Positions 27,688 to 37,705 of a stretch of 64,000 nucleotides of DNA are shown one piece after another. Source of the DNA: Clostridiales bacterium (GTDB taxonomy: Bacteria; Bacillota; Clostridia; Christensenellales; Aristaeellaceae); assembly GCA_004554085.1 (NCBI GenBank), contig SFNY01000001.1, positions 1 through 64,000 on the forward strand, read 5' to 3'. Position 1 is the first letter of the stretch. Every line of letters starts with the position of its first letter. The notes under the pieces were generated by a model. It had not been told where the DNA came from. It saw only the letters and a list, made by a program, of their open reading frames with translations, and searched no databases. The position numbers were made by a program, and so were the translations under genes.

Positions 27688-29496
27688 GTGAATACCGTCA
27701 AATCGCCGAAAAAACCGCTGATATTCTACTATTTTATCTTCATGCTGGCGCTGTTCCTGATCAACGTGCTGCTGATGCCCAGCGTCAGCGAGATGAAAAT
27801 TGAAGAGGTGGACTACGGCACCTTCATCACCATGACCGAGGACAAGCAGATCGATCAGGTGGAGATCCAGGCCAACCGCATCCTATTCACCGACAAGGAG
27901 GGCAAGGTCTACAAGACCGGCCTGATGGACGATCCCAACCGCACCGAGCGGCTGTACGCCTCCGGCGCGCAGTTCTCCAGCGAGATCATCGAGGAGATGT
28001 CCCCGCTGCTGAGCTTCTTTCTGAGCTGGGTCGCCCCGATGCTCATCATCATCCTGCTGGGCCAGCTGCTGACCCGCAAGCTGATGAAGTCCGCCGGCGG
28101 CTCGAATTCCATGATGTTCAACATGGGCAAGAGCAACGCCAAGGTCTATGTGCAGTCCACCAACGGCATCAAGTTTACCGACGTGGCCGGCGAGGACGAG
28201 GCCAAGGAGAACCTGACCGAGATCGTGGACTACCTGCACAACCCCGAGAAGTACAAGGAGATCGGCGCGCAGATGCCCAAGGGCCTGCTGCTGGTCGGCC
28301 CTCCCGGCACCGGCAAGACGATGCTTGCAAAGGCCGTGGCCGGCGAGGCCAACGTGCCCTTCTTCTCCATGTCCGGTTCGGAATTCGTTGAGATGTTCGT
28401 GGGCATGGGCGCTTCCAAGGTGCGCGACCTGTTCAAGCAGGCCAAGGAGAAGGCCCCCTGCATCGTGTTCATCGACGAGATCGACGCCATCGGCAAGAAG
28501 CGCGACGGTCAGATGGGCGGCAACGACGAGCGCGAACAGACGCTCAACCAGCTGCTGACCGAAATGGACGGCTTCGAGGGCAACAACGGCGTGATTATCC
28601 TGGCGGCCACCAACCGTCCGGAGTCCCTCGACCCGGCGCTGACCCGTCCGGGCCGCTTTGACCGCCGCGTGCCCGTGGAGCTGCCCGACCTGAAGGGCCG
28701 CGAGGAGATCCTGAAGGTGCACGCGAAGAAGATCAAGCTGGAGGGCCCGGTGGACTTCAACCGCGTGGCCCGCATGGCATCCGGCGCATCCGGCGCGGAG
28801 CTTGCCAACATCGTAAATGAAGCGGCGCTGCGGGCGGTGCGCGACGGCCGCAAGGGCGCGACCCAGGCCGACCTGGAGGAGAGCATCGAGGTGGTCATCG
28901 CGGGCTATCAGAAGAAGAACGCCATCCTCACCGCCGAGGAAAAGCGCATCGTATCCGCCCACGAGATCGGCCACGCGCTGGTGGCGGCAAAGCAGACCAA
29001 CTCCGCCCCGGTTCAGAAGATCACCATCATTCCCCGCACCTCCGGCGCACTGGGCTACACCATGCAGGTGGAGGAGGGCAACCACTACCTGATGAGCAAG
29101 ACCGAGATCGAGAACAAGATCGCCACCTTCACCGGCGGACGCGCCGCCGAGGAAGTGATGTTCGGCTCCGTGACCACCGGCGCATCCAACGACATCGAGC
29201 AGGCCACCAAGCTTGCCCGCGCGATGATCACCCGCTACGGCATGAGCGAGGACTTCGACATGGTGGCGCTGGAGACCGTGACGAACCAGTACCTGGGCGG
29301 CGACGCGTCGCTGGCCTGCTCGGCAGAGACCCAGACCCAGATCGATCGGCAGGTGGTGGAGCTAGTCAAGAAGCAGCATAACAAGGCCATAAAGATTCTG
29401 ATGGACAATCGCGAAAAGCTCAACGAGCTGACCGAGTTCCTCTACGACCGCGAAACCATCACCGGCGAGGAATTCATGCAGATCCTCAACGGCTGA
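27688..29496 (+). CDS. ftsH: ATP-dependent zinc metalloprotease FtsH
   Basis: A membrane-bound AAA+ protease of about 602 residues. Two membrane helices ([20 protein letters not shown] and [21 protein letters not shown]) flank a small external domain. Then come Walker A GPPGTGKT, Walker [11 protein letters not shown], the SRH segment [20 protein letters not shown] and the zinc site HEIGH. It degrades misfolded membrane proteins and regulators. An ATG at 27658 is in frame, but GGAGG touches it with no spacing. The GTG at 27688 has AAAGGGG at proper distance and is preferred. Confidence 0.95.
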   Translation: MNTVKSPKKPLIFYYFIFMLALFLINVLLMPSVSEMKIEEVDYGTFITMTEDKQIDQVEIQANRILFTDKEGKVYKTGLMDDPNRTERLYASGAQFSSEIIEEMSPLLSFFLSWVAPMLIIILLGQLLTRKLMKSAGGSNSMMFNMGKSNAKVYVQSTNGIKFTDVAGEDEAKENLTEIVDYLHNPEKYKEIGAQMPKGLLLVGPPGTGKTMLAKAVAGEANVPFFSMSGSEFVEMFVGMGASKVRDLFKQAKEKAPCIVFIDEIDAIGKKRDGQMGGNDEREQTLNQLLTEMDGFEGNNGVIILAATNRPESLDPALTRPGRFDRRVPVELPDLKGREEILKVHAKKIKLEGPVDFNRVARMASGASGAELANIVNEAALRAVRDGRKGATQADLEESIEVVIAGYQKKNAILTAEEKRIVSAHEIGHALVAAKQTNSAPVQKITIIPRTSGALGYTMQVEEGNHYLMSKTEIENKIATFTGGRAAEEVMFGSVTTGASNDIEQATKLARAMITRYGMSEDFDMVALETVTNQYLGGDASLACSAETQTQIDRQVVELVKKQHNKAIKILMDNREKLNELTEFLYDRETITGEEFMQILNG

Positions 29497-29517
29497 TTTC
29501 GGCATTCTCCCCCTTCG

Positions 29518-29555
29518 CCCGCATCGCCGGATTCCCGGACGGTGCGGGCTTTTTC
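29518..29555 (+). terminator. Terminator after ftsH
   Basis: CCCGCA...TGCGGG stem with further internal pairing, followed by a run of T, 22 bases past the stop. Confidence 0.8.
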
Positions 29556-29670
29556 TGTCCAACTTCCCTTTTGGACTTGCGGGCTTTACAGAGATGGGCT
29601 AAGATGGGAATAGATGAAACTCCGCTCCCGAGGGTGGGAGCCGCAATACGAAAGAGAGAGGCCCGTACCC

Positions 29671-31041
29671 ATGCAAACCGGAACCCGGAACATGACCGTC
29701 GGCAGCGTGCGCCGCGTGATCGTCAGCTTTGCTATGCCCATCTTCCTGAGCCAGCTGTTTCAGCAGCTGTACAACACGGCGGACTCGGTGATCGTGGGCA
29801 ACCTGCTGGGCAAGCAGGCGCTGGCGGCGGTGAGCTCGTCCGCGTCGCTGATTCAGCTGCTCACCGCACTGATGATCGGCATCGCGCTGGGCGCGGGCGT
29901 GGTGATCTCCCGCTACTTCGGCGCGGAGGACCACGAAACGCTCTCCCGGGCCATCCACACCACGGTCTCCTTCGGCCTGATCGCAGGCGCGGCGCTGACG
30001 CTGATCGGCGTGCTGCTCTCCCCCACCCTGCTGCGTTGGATGGGCACCGCGCCGGACGTGATGGACAATTCCGTTGTCTACTTCCGCAACTACTTCCTCG
30101 GCTCCATGGCGGTGATGCTCTACAACGTGTTCACCGGCATCATGAACGCCCTGGGCGACAGCCGCCGCCCGCTGTACTACCTGATGCTCTCCTCCGCGCT
30201 GAACGTGGCACTGGACCTCTTGTTCATCGGCGCGTTTCACCTGGGCGTGGGCTCGGCGGCGGTGGCCACGGTGATCTCCCAGGCGATGAGCGCACTGCTG
30301 AGCTTTCTGCACCTGCGCAAACCCGGCACGATCTTCCAGCTTCGGCTGCGCAGGCTGCGCGTGCACCTCGATCTGATGAAGGAGATAGTGCGCATGGGCC
30401 TGCCCACCGGCGTGCAGAACTCCGTCATCTCCATCGCAAACGTGCTGGTGCAGAGCTACATCAACTCCTTCGGCTCCGACGCAATGGCCGCCTGCGGCAC
30501 CTACGCCAAGCTCCAGGGCTTCGGCTTTCTGCCCATCACCAGCTTCGCGCTGGCGCTGACCACCTTCGTCAGCCAGAACCTGGGCGCGAAGCAGTACGAT
30601 CGCGCAAGGCAGGGCGCGCGCTTCGGCATCCTGTCCACGGTGATCATGGCGGAGATCATCGGCGTTTTGATGGTCATCTTCGCCGTCCCGATGGCGAGGC
30701 TCTTCAACAGCGACCCGGAGGTGGTGCGCATCGCCGTGAGCCAGACCCGCATCGAGAACCTGTTCTTCTGCCTGCTGGCCTTCTCCCACGCCGTCGCCGG
30801 CGTGTGCCGGGGTGCAGGTCGGGCTACGGTGCCCATGCTGGTGATGCTCTCGTCCTGGTGCGTGTTCCGCATCATCTTCATCTCCATCGCCATGCGCATC
30901 CTGCGCGACATCCGCGTGCTGTTCTGGTGCTACCCCCTCACCTGGGCCATCAGCTCGGCCATCTTCCTGATCTACTACCTCAAATCCGACTGGGTGCACG
31001 GCTTTGAACGCCCCCGCGCACACTTCGCCCTGCACCATTAA
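29671..31041 (+). CDS. MATE-family multidrug/cation efflux transporter
   Basis: A 456-residue MATE protein with about twelve membrane helices. The family features FAMPIFLSQLFQQLYNTADSV and GNLLGKQALAAVSSS in the N-half and VRMGLPTGVQNSVISIANVLVQ in the C-half are clear. It exports drugs or metabolites by H+ or Na+ antiport; the substrate is unknown. The ATG at 29671 follows GAGAGAGG; the longer frame from 29614 is not needed. The aldo/keto reductase begins 12 bases after its stop. Confidence 0.9.
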   Translation: MQTGTRNMTVGSVRRVIVSFAMPIFLSQLFQQLYNTADSVIVGNLLGKQALAAVSSSASLIQLLTALMIGIALGAGVVISRYFGAEDHETLSRAIHTTVSFGLIAGAALTLIGVLLSPTLLRWMGTAPDVMDNSVVYFRNYFLGSMAVMLYNVFTGIMNALGDSRRPLYYLMLSSALNVALDLLFIGAFHLGVGSAAVATVISQAMSALLSFLHLRKPGTIFQLRLRRLRVHLDLMKEIVRMGLPTGVQNSVISIANVLVQSYINSFGSDAMAACGTYAKLQGFGFLPITSFALALTTFVSQNLGAKQYDRARQGARFGILSTVIMAEIIGVLMVIFAVPMARLFNSDPEVVRIAVSQTRIENLFFCLLAFSHAVAGVCRGAGRATVPMLVMLSSWCVFRIIFISIAMRILRDIRVLFWCYPLTWAISSAIFLIYYLKSDWVHGFERPRAHFALHH

Positions 31042-31053
31042 GGAGGCGCATCC

Positions 31054-32256
31054 ATGGAAATCAACAAGAACACCGGCATGCAGTACCGCCCCGGCGCGGG
31101 CGGGGATCAGCTGTCCGTGCTGGGCTACGGCTGCATGCGCTTTACCAAGAAGGGCGGCGCCGTCGATCTGGACAAGGCCGGGCGCGAGCTGATGGCTGCC
31201 ATCGACGGCGGCGTGAACTACCTGGACACCGCCTACATCTATTCCGGCAACGAGGTCGCCGTGGGCAAGATTCTGGAGAAGTACAGCGCCCGCGACCGGG
31301 TGTATCTGGCCACGAAGCTGCCGCAGTACCTCATCAAGTCCCGCGCGGGGGTGGAGCGCACCTTCCGCGAGGAGCTGAGCCGCCTGCGCACCGACCACAT
31401 CGACTACTACCTCATGCACATGATCACCGACGTGGCCTCCTGGCACAAGCTGGAATCTCTGGGCATCCGGGAGTGGATCGCCGAGAAGAAGCAGGCGGGT
31501 GAGATCCGGCACATCGGCTTCTCCTTCCATGGCAACACCGACATGTTTTTGCAGATCCTGAACGCCTACGACTGGGACTTCTGCCAGATCCAGTACAACT
31601 ACATGGACGAGCACAGTCAGGCGGGACGGCGCGGTCTGGAGGCTGCGCAGGCGAAGGGTATTCCGGTGATCATCATGGAGCCGCTGCGTGGCGGACGGCT
31701 GGTGAACCTGCTGCCGAAGGCCGCGCAGGCCCGCATCGCGGCACATCCGCACGGATGGACGGCGGCGCAGTGGGGCCTGAACTGGCTGTGGGACCAGCGC
31801 GGCGTGACCTGCGTGCTCTCCGGCATGAACAGCATGGAGATGGTTGAGGAGAACCTGCGCGCGGCCTGTGATTCCCGCGCGGGGAGCTTTACGGCGGAGG
31901 ACTTCGACTTCATCGATGGACTCAGAAAGGAGATCAATGCCAGCGTGCGCGTGGGCTGCACCGGCTGCGGCTACTGCATGCCCTGCCCTCAGGGCGTGGA
32001 CATCCCCGGCAGCTTCCGCTGCCTGAACGAGATCGCCATCGACGGCAGGAAAAAGGCCACCAAGGAGTACTGGCAGGTGACCGCCGTGCGCAAGGTGCCC
32101 GGCAGCGCCTCACGCTGCATCGGCTGCGGCAAGTGCGAACGCCACTGTCCCCAGCAGATTCCCATCCGGGAGATGCTAAAGGTCGCGGCGAAGGAGCTGG
32201 AGACCCCCTTCTACAAGATCGGCCGCTGGGCCATGCAGGTCTGGAAGCCGTGGTAA
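31054..32256 (+). CDS. Aldo/keto reductase with C-terminal 4Fe-4S ferredoxin domain
   Basis: A 400-residue oxidoreductase. Residues about 18-280 form an aldo/keto reductase barrel with the usual tetrad Asp and Tyr (LDTAYIYSGNE), Lys (ATKLPQ) and His (YYLMHMI). The last 120 residues add two Cys clusters, CTGCGYCMPCPQGVDIP and CIGCGKCERHCPQQIPI, for two 4Fe-4S centres. This architecture is common in anaerobes and may couple carbonyl reduction to ferredoxin; the substrate is unknown. GGAGG precedes the ATG; likely co-transcribed with the MATE gene. Confidence 0.92.
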   Translation: MEINKNTGMQYRPGAGGDQLSVLGYGCMRFTKKGGAVDLDKAGRELMAAIDGGVNYLDTAYIYSGNEVAVGKILEKYSARDRVYLATKLPQYLIKSRAGVERTFREELSRLRTDHIDYYLMHMITDVASWHKLESLGIREWIAEKKQAGEIRHIGFSFHGNTDMFLQILNAYDWDFCQIQYNYMDEHSQAGRRGLEAAQAKGIPVIIMEPLRGGRLVNLLPKAAQARIAAHPHGWTAAQWGLNWLWDQRGVTCVLSGMNSMEMVEENLRAACDSRAGSFTAEDFDFIDGLRKEINASVRVGCTGCGYCMPCPQGVDIPGSFRCLNEIAIDGRKKATKEYWQVTAVRKVPGSASRCIGCGKCERHCPQQIPIREMLKVAAKELETPFYKIGRWAMQVWKPW

Positions 32257-32260
32257 ATGC

Positions 32261-32456
32261 GGCGAGCCGCCGGCAGGCAGGGCCTGCTGCCACATTGCTT
32301 CGCGGTTTCGGCGAACGAGTCCCTATCCCCATAGATCAGAGGGATAGGGACTCTGTGTTGCTTTCCGATTGAAATTTCAGCCGATTACACGAAATTCGAC
32401 CCGGCAGGAATGGGTCGAATTTCTTACGTCCGGCTTTAAAAATACTTTGGCGAGCC
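32261..32456 (+). repeat. Two-hairpin covarying repeat element, copy C
   Basis: Hairpin 1: AGTCCCTATCCC (32318-32329), loop CATAGATCAGA, complement 32341-32352. Hairpin 2: GAAATTCGACCC (32391-32402), loop GGCAGGAAT, complement 32412-32423. Then TTACGTCCGGCTTTAAAAATACT. The left part begins GGCGAGCCGCC just after the reductase stop codon. The hairpin 2 stem differs from copy A at several positions, all compensated. Confidence 0.9.
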
Positions 32457-32462
32457 GCCGCT

Positions 32463-32598
32463 GGCGGGATGTGGGCATCCCGCCCTACGGCGATTTGGGG
32501 TTTGTCGCAAGGCATTTTCTCCATTTCGGTGATCCGGCGGGATGAGGGCATCCCGCCCTACTCCTCATAGACGTAGGGCGGGGTGACTTCACCCCGCC
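32463..32598. repeat. Three short palindromic repeats (GGCGGG family), copies 4-6
   Basis: Copies at 32463-32484 (GGCGGGATG, loop TGGG), 32536-32557 (GGCGGGATG, loop AGGG) and, inverted, 32577-32598 (GGCGGGGTG, loop ACTT on the plus strand). Each carries the CTAC tail on its own strand. They fill the gap between element C and the end of the DUF218 gene. Confidence 0.8.
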
Positions 32599-32606
32599 GA
32601 ATCGCA

Positions 32607-33380
32607 TCAAAACGTCAGATTGCCGCGGAGAGTTTCATACACCACGCCCACGAATTCCCGCATCAGGTAGTGCGGCAGGGAGAGCATCGTGGTGGCCACG
32701 GGAACGCCGTGCACGTCCTCCCAGCCCTGGTTGCGGGCAAGCGCCAGCGCGCGGAAGATGTGGAAGTTGTTGGTCACGAGGCCCACGCTTGCGCCCTCGG
32801 GGATCAGAGATCGGCTGTTGCGCAGGTTCGCGGCGGTGTCGGTGGACTGCTCCTCCAGAATCAGCCGCGCGGGGTCGATTCCGGCGGCAAGCATGTTCTC
32901 GTACATGCACCGGGCCTCGCTGATCTCCTCGCCGCTGCCCTGACCGCCCGAGAGCACGACGATGGTTCCCGGATTGTCCCGCAGGTACTCCACGCCCACC
33001 CGAATGCGGTTGCGCAGGCTGCCGCTGGGCACGGTTCCGTTCACCCGCGCGCCCAGCACCACGATGTAATTCAGGCCCTGCTCGGGTTCCATCATGCCGC
33101 CGCAGAGGATCACGCCCTCCACGGTGAGAAAAAACGCCAGCGCCAGACAGAACAGAATCCGCAGCGCGCGCAGCAGTTTCCTATGGCGCGGATACCTTCC
33201 GCTCTTCTCCACCTGCCGCCAGTAGAGGTAGCGCGCGATGCACAGAATGCCTCCGAGCAGCCACAGAAATTGCAGCGACTGTCCGAAGCGCACAAAGACG
33301 CCCAGCGCGAGGTAGTAGGCAATCATGGCGATTCCGAGAAGCAAAATCAGGCGGTTGACGATTCGTCCACACTTTTTCAT
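32607..33380 (-). CDS. DUF218 (YdcF/SanA/ElyC-type) membrane protein
   Basis: A 257-residue protein with three hydrophobic segments in the first 110 residues and a DUF218 domain after them: YIVVLGARVNGTVPS, IVVLSGGQGSGEEISEA, LEEQSTDTAANLRNS and VGLVTNNFHIFRALALA. Family members in E. coli (ElyC, SanA) are linked to envelope integrity and peptidoglycan-lipid metabolism; the reaction is not known. AAAGGA lies about a dozen bases before the ATG. Confidence 0.85.
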   Translation of the reverse strand: MKKCGRIVNRLILLLGIAMIAYYLALGVFVRFGQSLQFLWLLGGILCIARYLYWRQVEKSGRYPRHRKLLRALRILFCLALAFFLTVEGVILCGGMMEPEQGLNYIVVLGARVNGTVPSGSLRNRIRVGVEYLRDNPGTIVVLSGGQGSGEEISEARCMYENMLAAGIDPARLILEEQSTDTAANLRNSRSLIPEGASVGLVTNNFHIFRALALARNQGWEDVHGVPVATTMLSLPHYLMREFVGVVYETLRGNLTF

Positions 33381-33404
33381 CTGTAATGCATCCTTTCACA
33401 GAAA

Positions 33405-33433
33405 GGGGGAGCCTGCCGAAAGGCAAGCTCCCC
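33405..33433 (-). terminator. Terminator after the FGGY kinase gene
   Basis: GGGGAGCCTGCC, loop GAAA, GGCAAGCTCCCC: a 12-bp stem with one G-T pair, 51 bases past the kinase stop on the minus strand, followed by CTTTCTG. Confidence 0.7.
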
Positions 33434-33484
33434 TCCTGTTATTTCGACGCATTTTGCGCCGGATTGGTTCCAATTCAATGGAAA

Positions 33485-35062
33485 TTACTTCAGCGTCTCC
33501 ACGGCGGCGCGCTCGGCGGGCAGCATGGCCACGTAGCGCTCCATGAACTTCGCAAAGCCCGCAACGTCCACCGGATCGGGCTCCAGCGTGACGCTCTTCA
33601 TGCCTGCGAACACCTTGTCCTGCAGGTAGGCCTCCAGGGTCTCGCCCTCGGCTTGATTCACCATGTAGGAAGCCAGCAGCGCGATGCCCCATGCGCCGCC
33701 CTCGCCCGCAGTCTCCATCACGGAAACCGGCGCGTTGAACGCAGCTGCGGTGAGCTTCTGGCCGACGTCCTTGGTCTTGTACAGTCCGCCGTGGCCCAGC
33801 ATGCGATCCACCTTCACGCCCTCGGCGTCCAGGATGTTCTGGCCCAGCTTGATCGCGCCCAGTGCGGAGAACACGATGGCGCGGGCGAAGTTGCCTAGGG
33901 TGAAGTTCGCGTCGGGGGTGCGCGCCATCAGCGGACGGCCCTCCTCGAAGCCGGTGATGTGCTCGCCGGAGAAGTAGCCGTAGGTCATCACGCCGCCGCA
34001 ATCGGGATCGGCGGTCAGCGCACCGTTCAGGATCGCGCCGTAGAGGGTGTTGCCATCGATGTTCGCGCCGATGGCCTTCGCAAACTCATTGAACACGCCG
34101 GCCCAGGCGTTCAGATCGGAGGTGCAGTTGTTGCAGTGCACCATGGCCACCAGGCTGCCGGAGGGCGTGGTCACCAGGTCGATCTCCGGGTGCACGTCCT
34201 TGAGGGGCTGCTCCAGAACCACCATGGAGAACACGGAGGTGCCCGCGGAGATGTTGCCGGTGCGCTGGGCCACGGAGTTGGTGGCGGTCATGCCGGTGCC
34301 GGCGTCGCCCTCAGGCGGGCACAGCGGAATGCCGGCCTCCAGATCGCCCGCGGGATCCAGCAGCTTCGCGCCCTCGGCGGTCAGCGTGCCCGCATCCTGA
34401 CCCGCGCACAGCACCTGGGGCAGAATGTCCTTCAGCTTCCAGGCAAAGCCCTTGGGGGCGACCAGCGCGTCGAACTTCTCGATCATCTCGGGGATGTAAT
34501 CCTTGGTCGCGGGGTCGATGGGGAACATGCCGGAGGCATCGCCCACGCCCAGCACCTTGCGGCCGGTGAGGATCCAGTGGATGTAGCCCGCCAGCGTGGT
34601 GAAGTAGGTCACGTCCTTCACGTGCTCCTCGCCGTTGAGGATCGCCTGATACAGATGGGCGATGCTCCAGCGCTGGGGGATGTTGTAGTGGAACAGCTCG
34701 GTAAGCGCCGCCGCCGCCTCGCCGGTGATGGTGTTGCGCCAGGTGCGGAAGGGCACCAGCAGCTTGTCGTCCTTGTCAAAGGCCATGTAGCCGTGCATCA
34801 TCGCACTGAAGCCGATGGCGGCAACCTTGGTAAGCGTCACGCCGCACTTCTCCTGCACGTCCTTCTTCAGCTTGGCGTAGCAATCCTGCAGGCCCGCATG
34901 AATGGCCTCCAGGCTGTAGGTCCACACGCCGTCCAGCAGCTGGTTCTCCCAGCCGTGGGAGCCGAACGCCACGGGCACATGGTTTTCGTCGATCAGAACG
35001 GCCTTGATGTTGGTGGAACCGAACTCAATGCCGATGACTGCCTTTTCCAGATTCAGAGCCAT
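33485..35062 (-). CDS. FGGY-family carbohydrate kinase (xylulokinase/ribulokinase-like)
   Basis: A 525-residue FGGY sugar kinase. The N-terminal phosphate loop [16 protein letters not shown], the central [10 protein letters not shown], and the C-terminal [20 protein letters not shown] fit the ATPase fold of this family. The substrate is probably a ketopentose or a deoxy sugar such as xylulose, ribulose or fuculose, but it cannot be fixed. The fucose-isomerase-like gene 11 kb away could supply its substrate; that link is inference. The ATG at 35062 has GGGAGG; upstream codons of the open frame overlap the promoter. Confidence 0.85.
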   Translation of the reverse strand: MALNLEKAVIGIEFGSTNIKAVLIDENHVPVAFGSHGWENQLLDGVWTYSLEAIHAGLQDCYAKLKKDVQEKCGVTLTKVAAIGFSAMMHGYMAFDKDDKLLVPFRTWRNTITGEAAAALTELFHYNIPQRWSIAHLYQAILNGEEHVKDVTYFTTLAGYIHWILTGRKVLGVGDASGMFPIDPATKDYIPEMIEKFDALVAPKGFAWKLKDILPQVLCAGQDAGTLTAEGAKLLDPAGDLEAGIPLCPPEGDAGTGMTATNSVAQRTGNISAGTSVFSMVVLEQPLKDVHPEIDLVTTPSGSLVAMVHCNNCTSDLNAWAGVFNEFAKAIGANIDGNTLYGAILNGALTADPDCGGVMTYGYFSGEHITGFEEGRPLMARTPDANFTLGNFARAIVFSALGAIKLGQNILDAEGVKVDRMLGHGGLYKTKDVGQKLTAAAFNAPVSVMETAGEGGAWGIALLASYMVNQAEGETLEAYLQDKVFAGMKSVTLEPDPVDVAGFAKFMERYVAMLPAERAAVETLK

Positions 35063-35111
35063 AAAAATCATCCTCCCATTTGAAGCATGGTTTGCAAAGT
35101 TGCTGGAATAA

Positions 35112-35140
35112 TTATAACATACATCTCGGGGTTTGTCTTG
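35112..35140 (-). promoter_or_regulatory. Promoter of the FGGY kinase gene
   Basis: Minus strand AAGACA (35140-35135), 17-base spacer, TATAAT (35117-35112), 50 bases before the kinase start. Confidence 0.65.
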
Positions 35141-35141
35141 C

Positions 35142-35765
35142 CTATACACAAGATTTTCTTTCGATTTCCGCAATCTTTGTCCAGATGCGCTCCAGAAATT
35201 CGCCCATCACGTAGAACAGCGTCTCGAAGCGCAGATAGGAAAGCGCGTTGTCGTCCCAGAGGAAGCGCACCGACGGCGGAAACTCCTCGTCGCCCTCCCA
35301 GAACTGGAACACCGCGTAGAAGCCGGGGAACACCTCGAAGGTGCAGGCGGCGTCGCCCTGGGGAAAGGGGGCCAGGGCGACGCCCTCCAGCGCACGCTTC
35401 AGCGCCGGAATGTGCTCCTGAATGCGGTCGGCGTGGCGCTGGTGAAAGCTGGAAGCGCTGGGATTGCTCTGTCCGGTATGCTTGAGCGCGTTGACCGCGC
35501 GCCAGCGGCCGCTCATGCCCGGAAGAACGTTGTCCCGGCAGAGGTAATCGAAGATGCTCAGGGATGCGTTGAACCCGGCGGGGCGCTGCGCATCCAGATT
35601 CTCCACGGCCGCCGTACTTCGGTCGATGCGGTGGCGCTGGCCCAGGTAGCGCAGGTACAGATATTGATCGTCCGACTCCAGATGATAGCGCCGGATCATC
35701 TCCCCCTGATCCCAGGTAAGAAACAGGCGCTGCCCCAGCGCCAGCATCTGATCGTAGTTGCTCAT
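35142..35765 (-). CDS. DUF3786 domain-containing protein
   Basis: A 207-residue soluble protein resembling DUF3786. Recognisable parts are [40 protein letters not shown] and [20 protein letters not shown]. The family occurs in anaerobes, sometimes near corrinoid or metal enzymes; here the neighbours give no such hint. Function unknown. The ATG at 35765 follows GGGAGGGAG; the extension of the open frame runs into repeats and is not coding. Confidence 0.75.
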   Translation of the reverse strand: MSNYDQMLALGQRLFLTWDQGEMIRRYHLESDDQYLYLRYLGQRHRIDRSTAAVENLDAQRPAGFNASLSIFDYLCRDNVLPGMSGRWRAVNALKHTGQSNPSASSFHQRHADRIQEHIPALKRALEGVALAPFPQGDAACTFEVFPGFYAVFQFWEGDEEFPPSVRFLWDDNALSYLRFETLFYVMGEFLERIWTKIAEIERKSCV

Positions 35766-35788
35766 GCGTCTCTCCCTCCCTGCATGTG

Positions 35789-35917
35789 AAAAGGGCCGTC
35801 TCAAAACAATTCGTCGTATTGAGACAGCCCCACAATGCTTGCGGCGGGGTGATGGCACCCCGCCCTACATCTGTTAGAGGATTGTCCCAAAGCACTTTCT
35901 CGTTTTGAGACAGTCCC
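35789..35917 (-). terminator. Twin hairpins bracketing a palindromic repeat, downstream of the ABC transporter
   Basis: Nearest the DUF3786 gene, GGGC-GTCTCAA/TTGAGAC-GCCC arms (35793-35830) are followed on the minus strand by TTTT (35792-35789), a proper terminator. Nearer the ATPase stop, a related hairpin (35880-35917) has the same GTCTCAAAA core. Between them lies GGCGGG palindrome copy 7 (35843-35864, GGCGGGGTG, loop ATGG). The region has no gene. Confidence 0.65.
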
Positions 35918-35929
35918 CTTCGGTGAAAA

Positions 35930-36724
35930 TTAACCCAGCAGCGCGCGGTCGTTGACGAACTCGTCGCCGCTGGCCTTGGCAAACTGCTCCAGCAGCATCT
36001 CGACGGTGAGGTGCTTCTTCTGCTCGCCCTTGATGTCCAGAATCACGCGGCCCTCGTGCATCATGATGAGACGGTTGCCGTAGGCGATGGCGTCCTTCAT
36101 GTTGTGGGTAACCATCATGGTCATCAGGTGGTTCTCCTCGACGATCTGCCGGGAGAGCTGGAGCACCTTCGCGGCCGTGCGGGGATCCAGCGCGGCGGTG
36201 TGCTCGTCCAGCAGCAGGAGCTTCGGCTTCTTCAGCGTGGCCATCAGCAGGGTCAGCGCCTGGCGCTGTCCGCCGGAGAGCAAGCCCACCTTGGTGGTCA
36301 TGCGATCCTCCAGGCCCAGGCCCAGGGTCTTAAGCTTCTCGCGGTAGCCCTCGCGCTCGGCCTTGGTGATGCCCGCGCGCAGGGTGCGCTTCTGACCGCG
36401 GCGCGCAGCCAGCGCAAGGTTCTCCTCGATCTGCATGGTGGCGGCGGTGCCGGTCATGGGATCCTGGAACACGCGGCCCAGCAGGTTTGCGCGACGATGC
36501 TCGGAGAGGTTGGTCACGTCCACGCCATCGATGACAATCTTGCCCTCGTCCACCGGCCACACGCCGGCGATGGCGTTCAGGATGGTGGACTTGCCCGCGC
36601 CGTTGCCGCCGATGACGGTCACGAAGTCGCCGTCCTCCAGGTGGAGGTTCACGCCGTTGAGCGCGACCTTCTCATTGACGGTCTTGGCGTTGAAGGTCTT
36701 GCGGATGTCGATCAGGTCAAGCAT
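35930..36724 (-). CDS. ABC transporter ATP-binding protein (TrpZ-like)
   Basis: A 264-residue ABC ATPase: Walker A GGNGAGKST (38-46), signature LLSGGQRQAL, Walker B KLLLLDEHTAALD and switch His in MVTHNM. It energises the transporter encoded by the two genes before it, overlapping the permease by 8 bases. Gene order binding protein-permease-ATPase and the type of permease match the TrpXYZ group (ABC_sub_bind / BPD_transp_2). The substrate is discussed with the T-box at 38701-38980. Confidence 0.9.
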   Translation of the reverse strand: MLDLIDIRKTFNAKTVNEKVALNGVNLHLEDGDFVTVIGGNGAGKSTILNAIAGVWPVDEGKIVIDGVDVTNLSEHRRANLLGRVFQDPMTGTAATMQIEENLALAARRGQKRTLRAGITKAEREGYREKLKTLGLGLEDRMTTKVGLLSGGQRQALTLLMATLKKPKLLLLDEHTAALDPRTAAKVLQLSRQIVEENHLMTMMVTHNMKDAIAYGNRLIMMHEGRVILDIKGEQKKHLTVEMLLEQFAKASGDEFVNDRALLG

Positions 36725-37631
36725 GCTTGCGGCCTCCCTTCATGCGGATCTTGCCCTTCCAGTAGGGGATCGCCAGGAACAGTGCGACGATCAGCGCGGA
36801 GAGGAGCTTGAGCAGGTTCGTGTCGAGGCCCAGCCACAGCACGATCTGGATGACGATGTAGTAGATCACCGCGCCCAGCGCCACGGCAAACAGCTTCAGC
36901 GCGAAGTTGCGGAAGAGCTTGCCGAAGATCACGTCGCTGATGATGACCGCAGCCAGGCCGATGACGATGGCGCCGCGGCCCATGTTCACGTCCACGAAGC
37001 CCTGATAGTGGGAGTACATGGCGGAGGCCAGCGCCACGATGCCGTTGGCGATCATCAGGCCCAGAATCTTGCAGAAATTGGTGTTGATGCCCTGTGCGCG
37101 GGCCATTGCGGCGTTTGCGCCGGTGGCGCGCAGCGAACAGCCCAGCTCGGTTCCGAAGAACCAGTACAGCACGCCGATGAGCACTGCGATCACGATGATC
37201 GTGATGAAGATCGGGTTGCGCACGGACAGCTCCTTGACGTAGCGGGAGCTGACGATCAGATCGTACTTCGTCACGCTGACCGCCTGGTTGGCCTTGCCCT
37301 GCATGATGGTCAGGTTGATGGAGTACAGCGACAGCTGCGTCAGGATGCCGGCGAGGATGGGCGGAATGCCCATGGCCGTGTGGAACAGGCCCGTCGCCAG
37401 ACCGGCCAGCATGCCCGCAATGATGGCGCAGAGCAGCGCGATCCAGACGTTCACACCCTGCATCATCAGCATGATGCACACCGCGCCGCCCGTGGCCATC
37501 GTGCCGTCCACGGTCAGGTCGGAATAGTCAAGAACTTTATAGGTAATGAAGAGACCGATCGCCATGATGCCCCAGATGAGTCCCTGCGCGATTGCGCCGG
37601 GCATGGCGTTGAGCAGTGTCGTGAAATTCAA
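36717..37631 (-). CDS. ABC transporter permease (TrpY-like)
   Basis: A 304-residue permease of the branched-chain/ribose type (BPD_transp_2) with about eight membrane helices. GLIWGIMAIGLFITYKVLDYSDLTVDGTM at the start and GIPPILAGILTQLSLYSINL are typical of the TrpY/YufP-like group, as is the later LRATGANAAMARAQGIN loop that contacts the ATPase. It is separated from the binding protein gene by a strong hairpin that probably lowers its expression relative to the binding protein. Confidence 0.9.
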   Translation of the reverse strand: MNFTTLLNAMPGAIAQGLIWGIMAIGLFITYKVLDYSDLTVDGTMATGGAVCIMLMMQGVNVWIALLCAIIAGMLAGLATGLFHTAMGIPPILAGILTQLSLYSINLTIMQGKANQAVSVTKYDLIVSSRYVKELSVRNPIFITIIVIAVLIGVLYWFFGTELGCSLRATGANAAMARAQGINTNFCKILGLMIANGIVALASAMYSHYQGFVDVNMGRGAIVIGLAAVIISDVIFGKLFRNFALKLFAVALGAVIYYIVIQIVLWLGLDTNLLKLLSALIVALFLAIPYWKGKIRMKGGRKHA

Positions 37632-37658
37632 GTTTCTTCCCCCAAATGAAAATTATGT

Positions 37659-37691
37659 GAAAAGAACAGTGGGTTGACCACTGTTCTTTTC
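37659..37691 (-). terminator. Hairpin between binding-protein and permease genes
   Basis: Perfect 14-bp stem GAAAAGAACAGTGG, loop GTTGA, and complement, 15 bases past the binding-protein stop. Such intra-operon hairpins usually give partial termination and protect the upstream mRNA. Confidence 0.75.
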
Positions 37692-37705
37692 GGGAACAGA
37701 ATGGA

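Noticed and set aside
33959..35083. Long plus-strand open frame opposite the FGGY kinase
   Set aside because: Antisense shadow of a gene with clear kinase motifs; His/Gly/Val-rich translation without recognisable domains.
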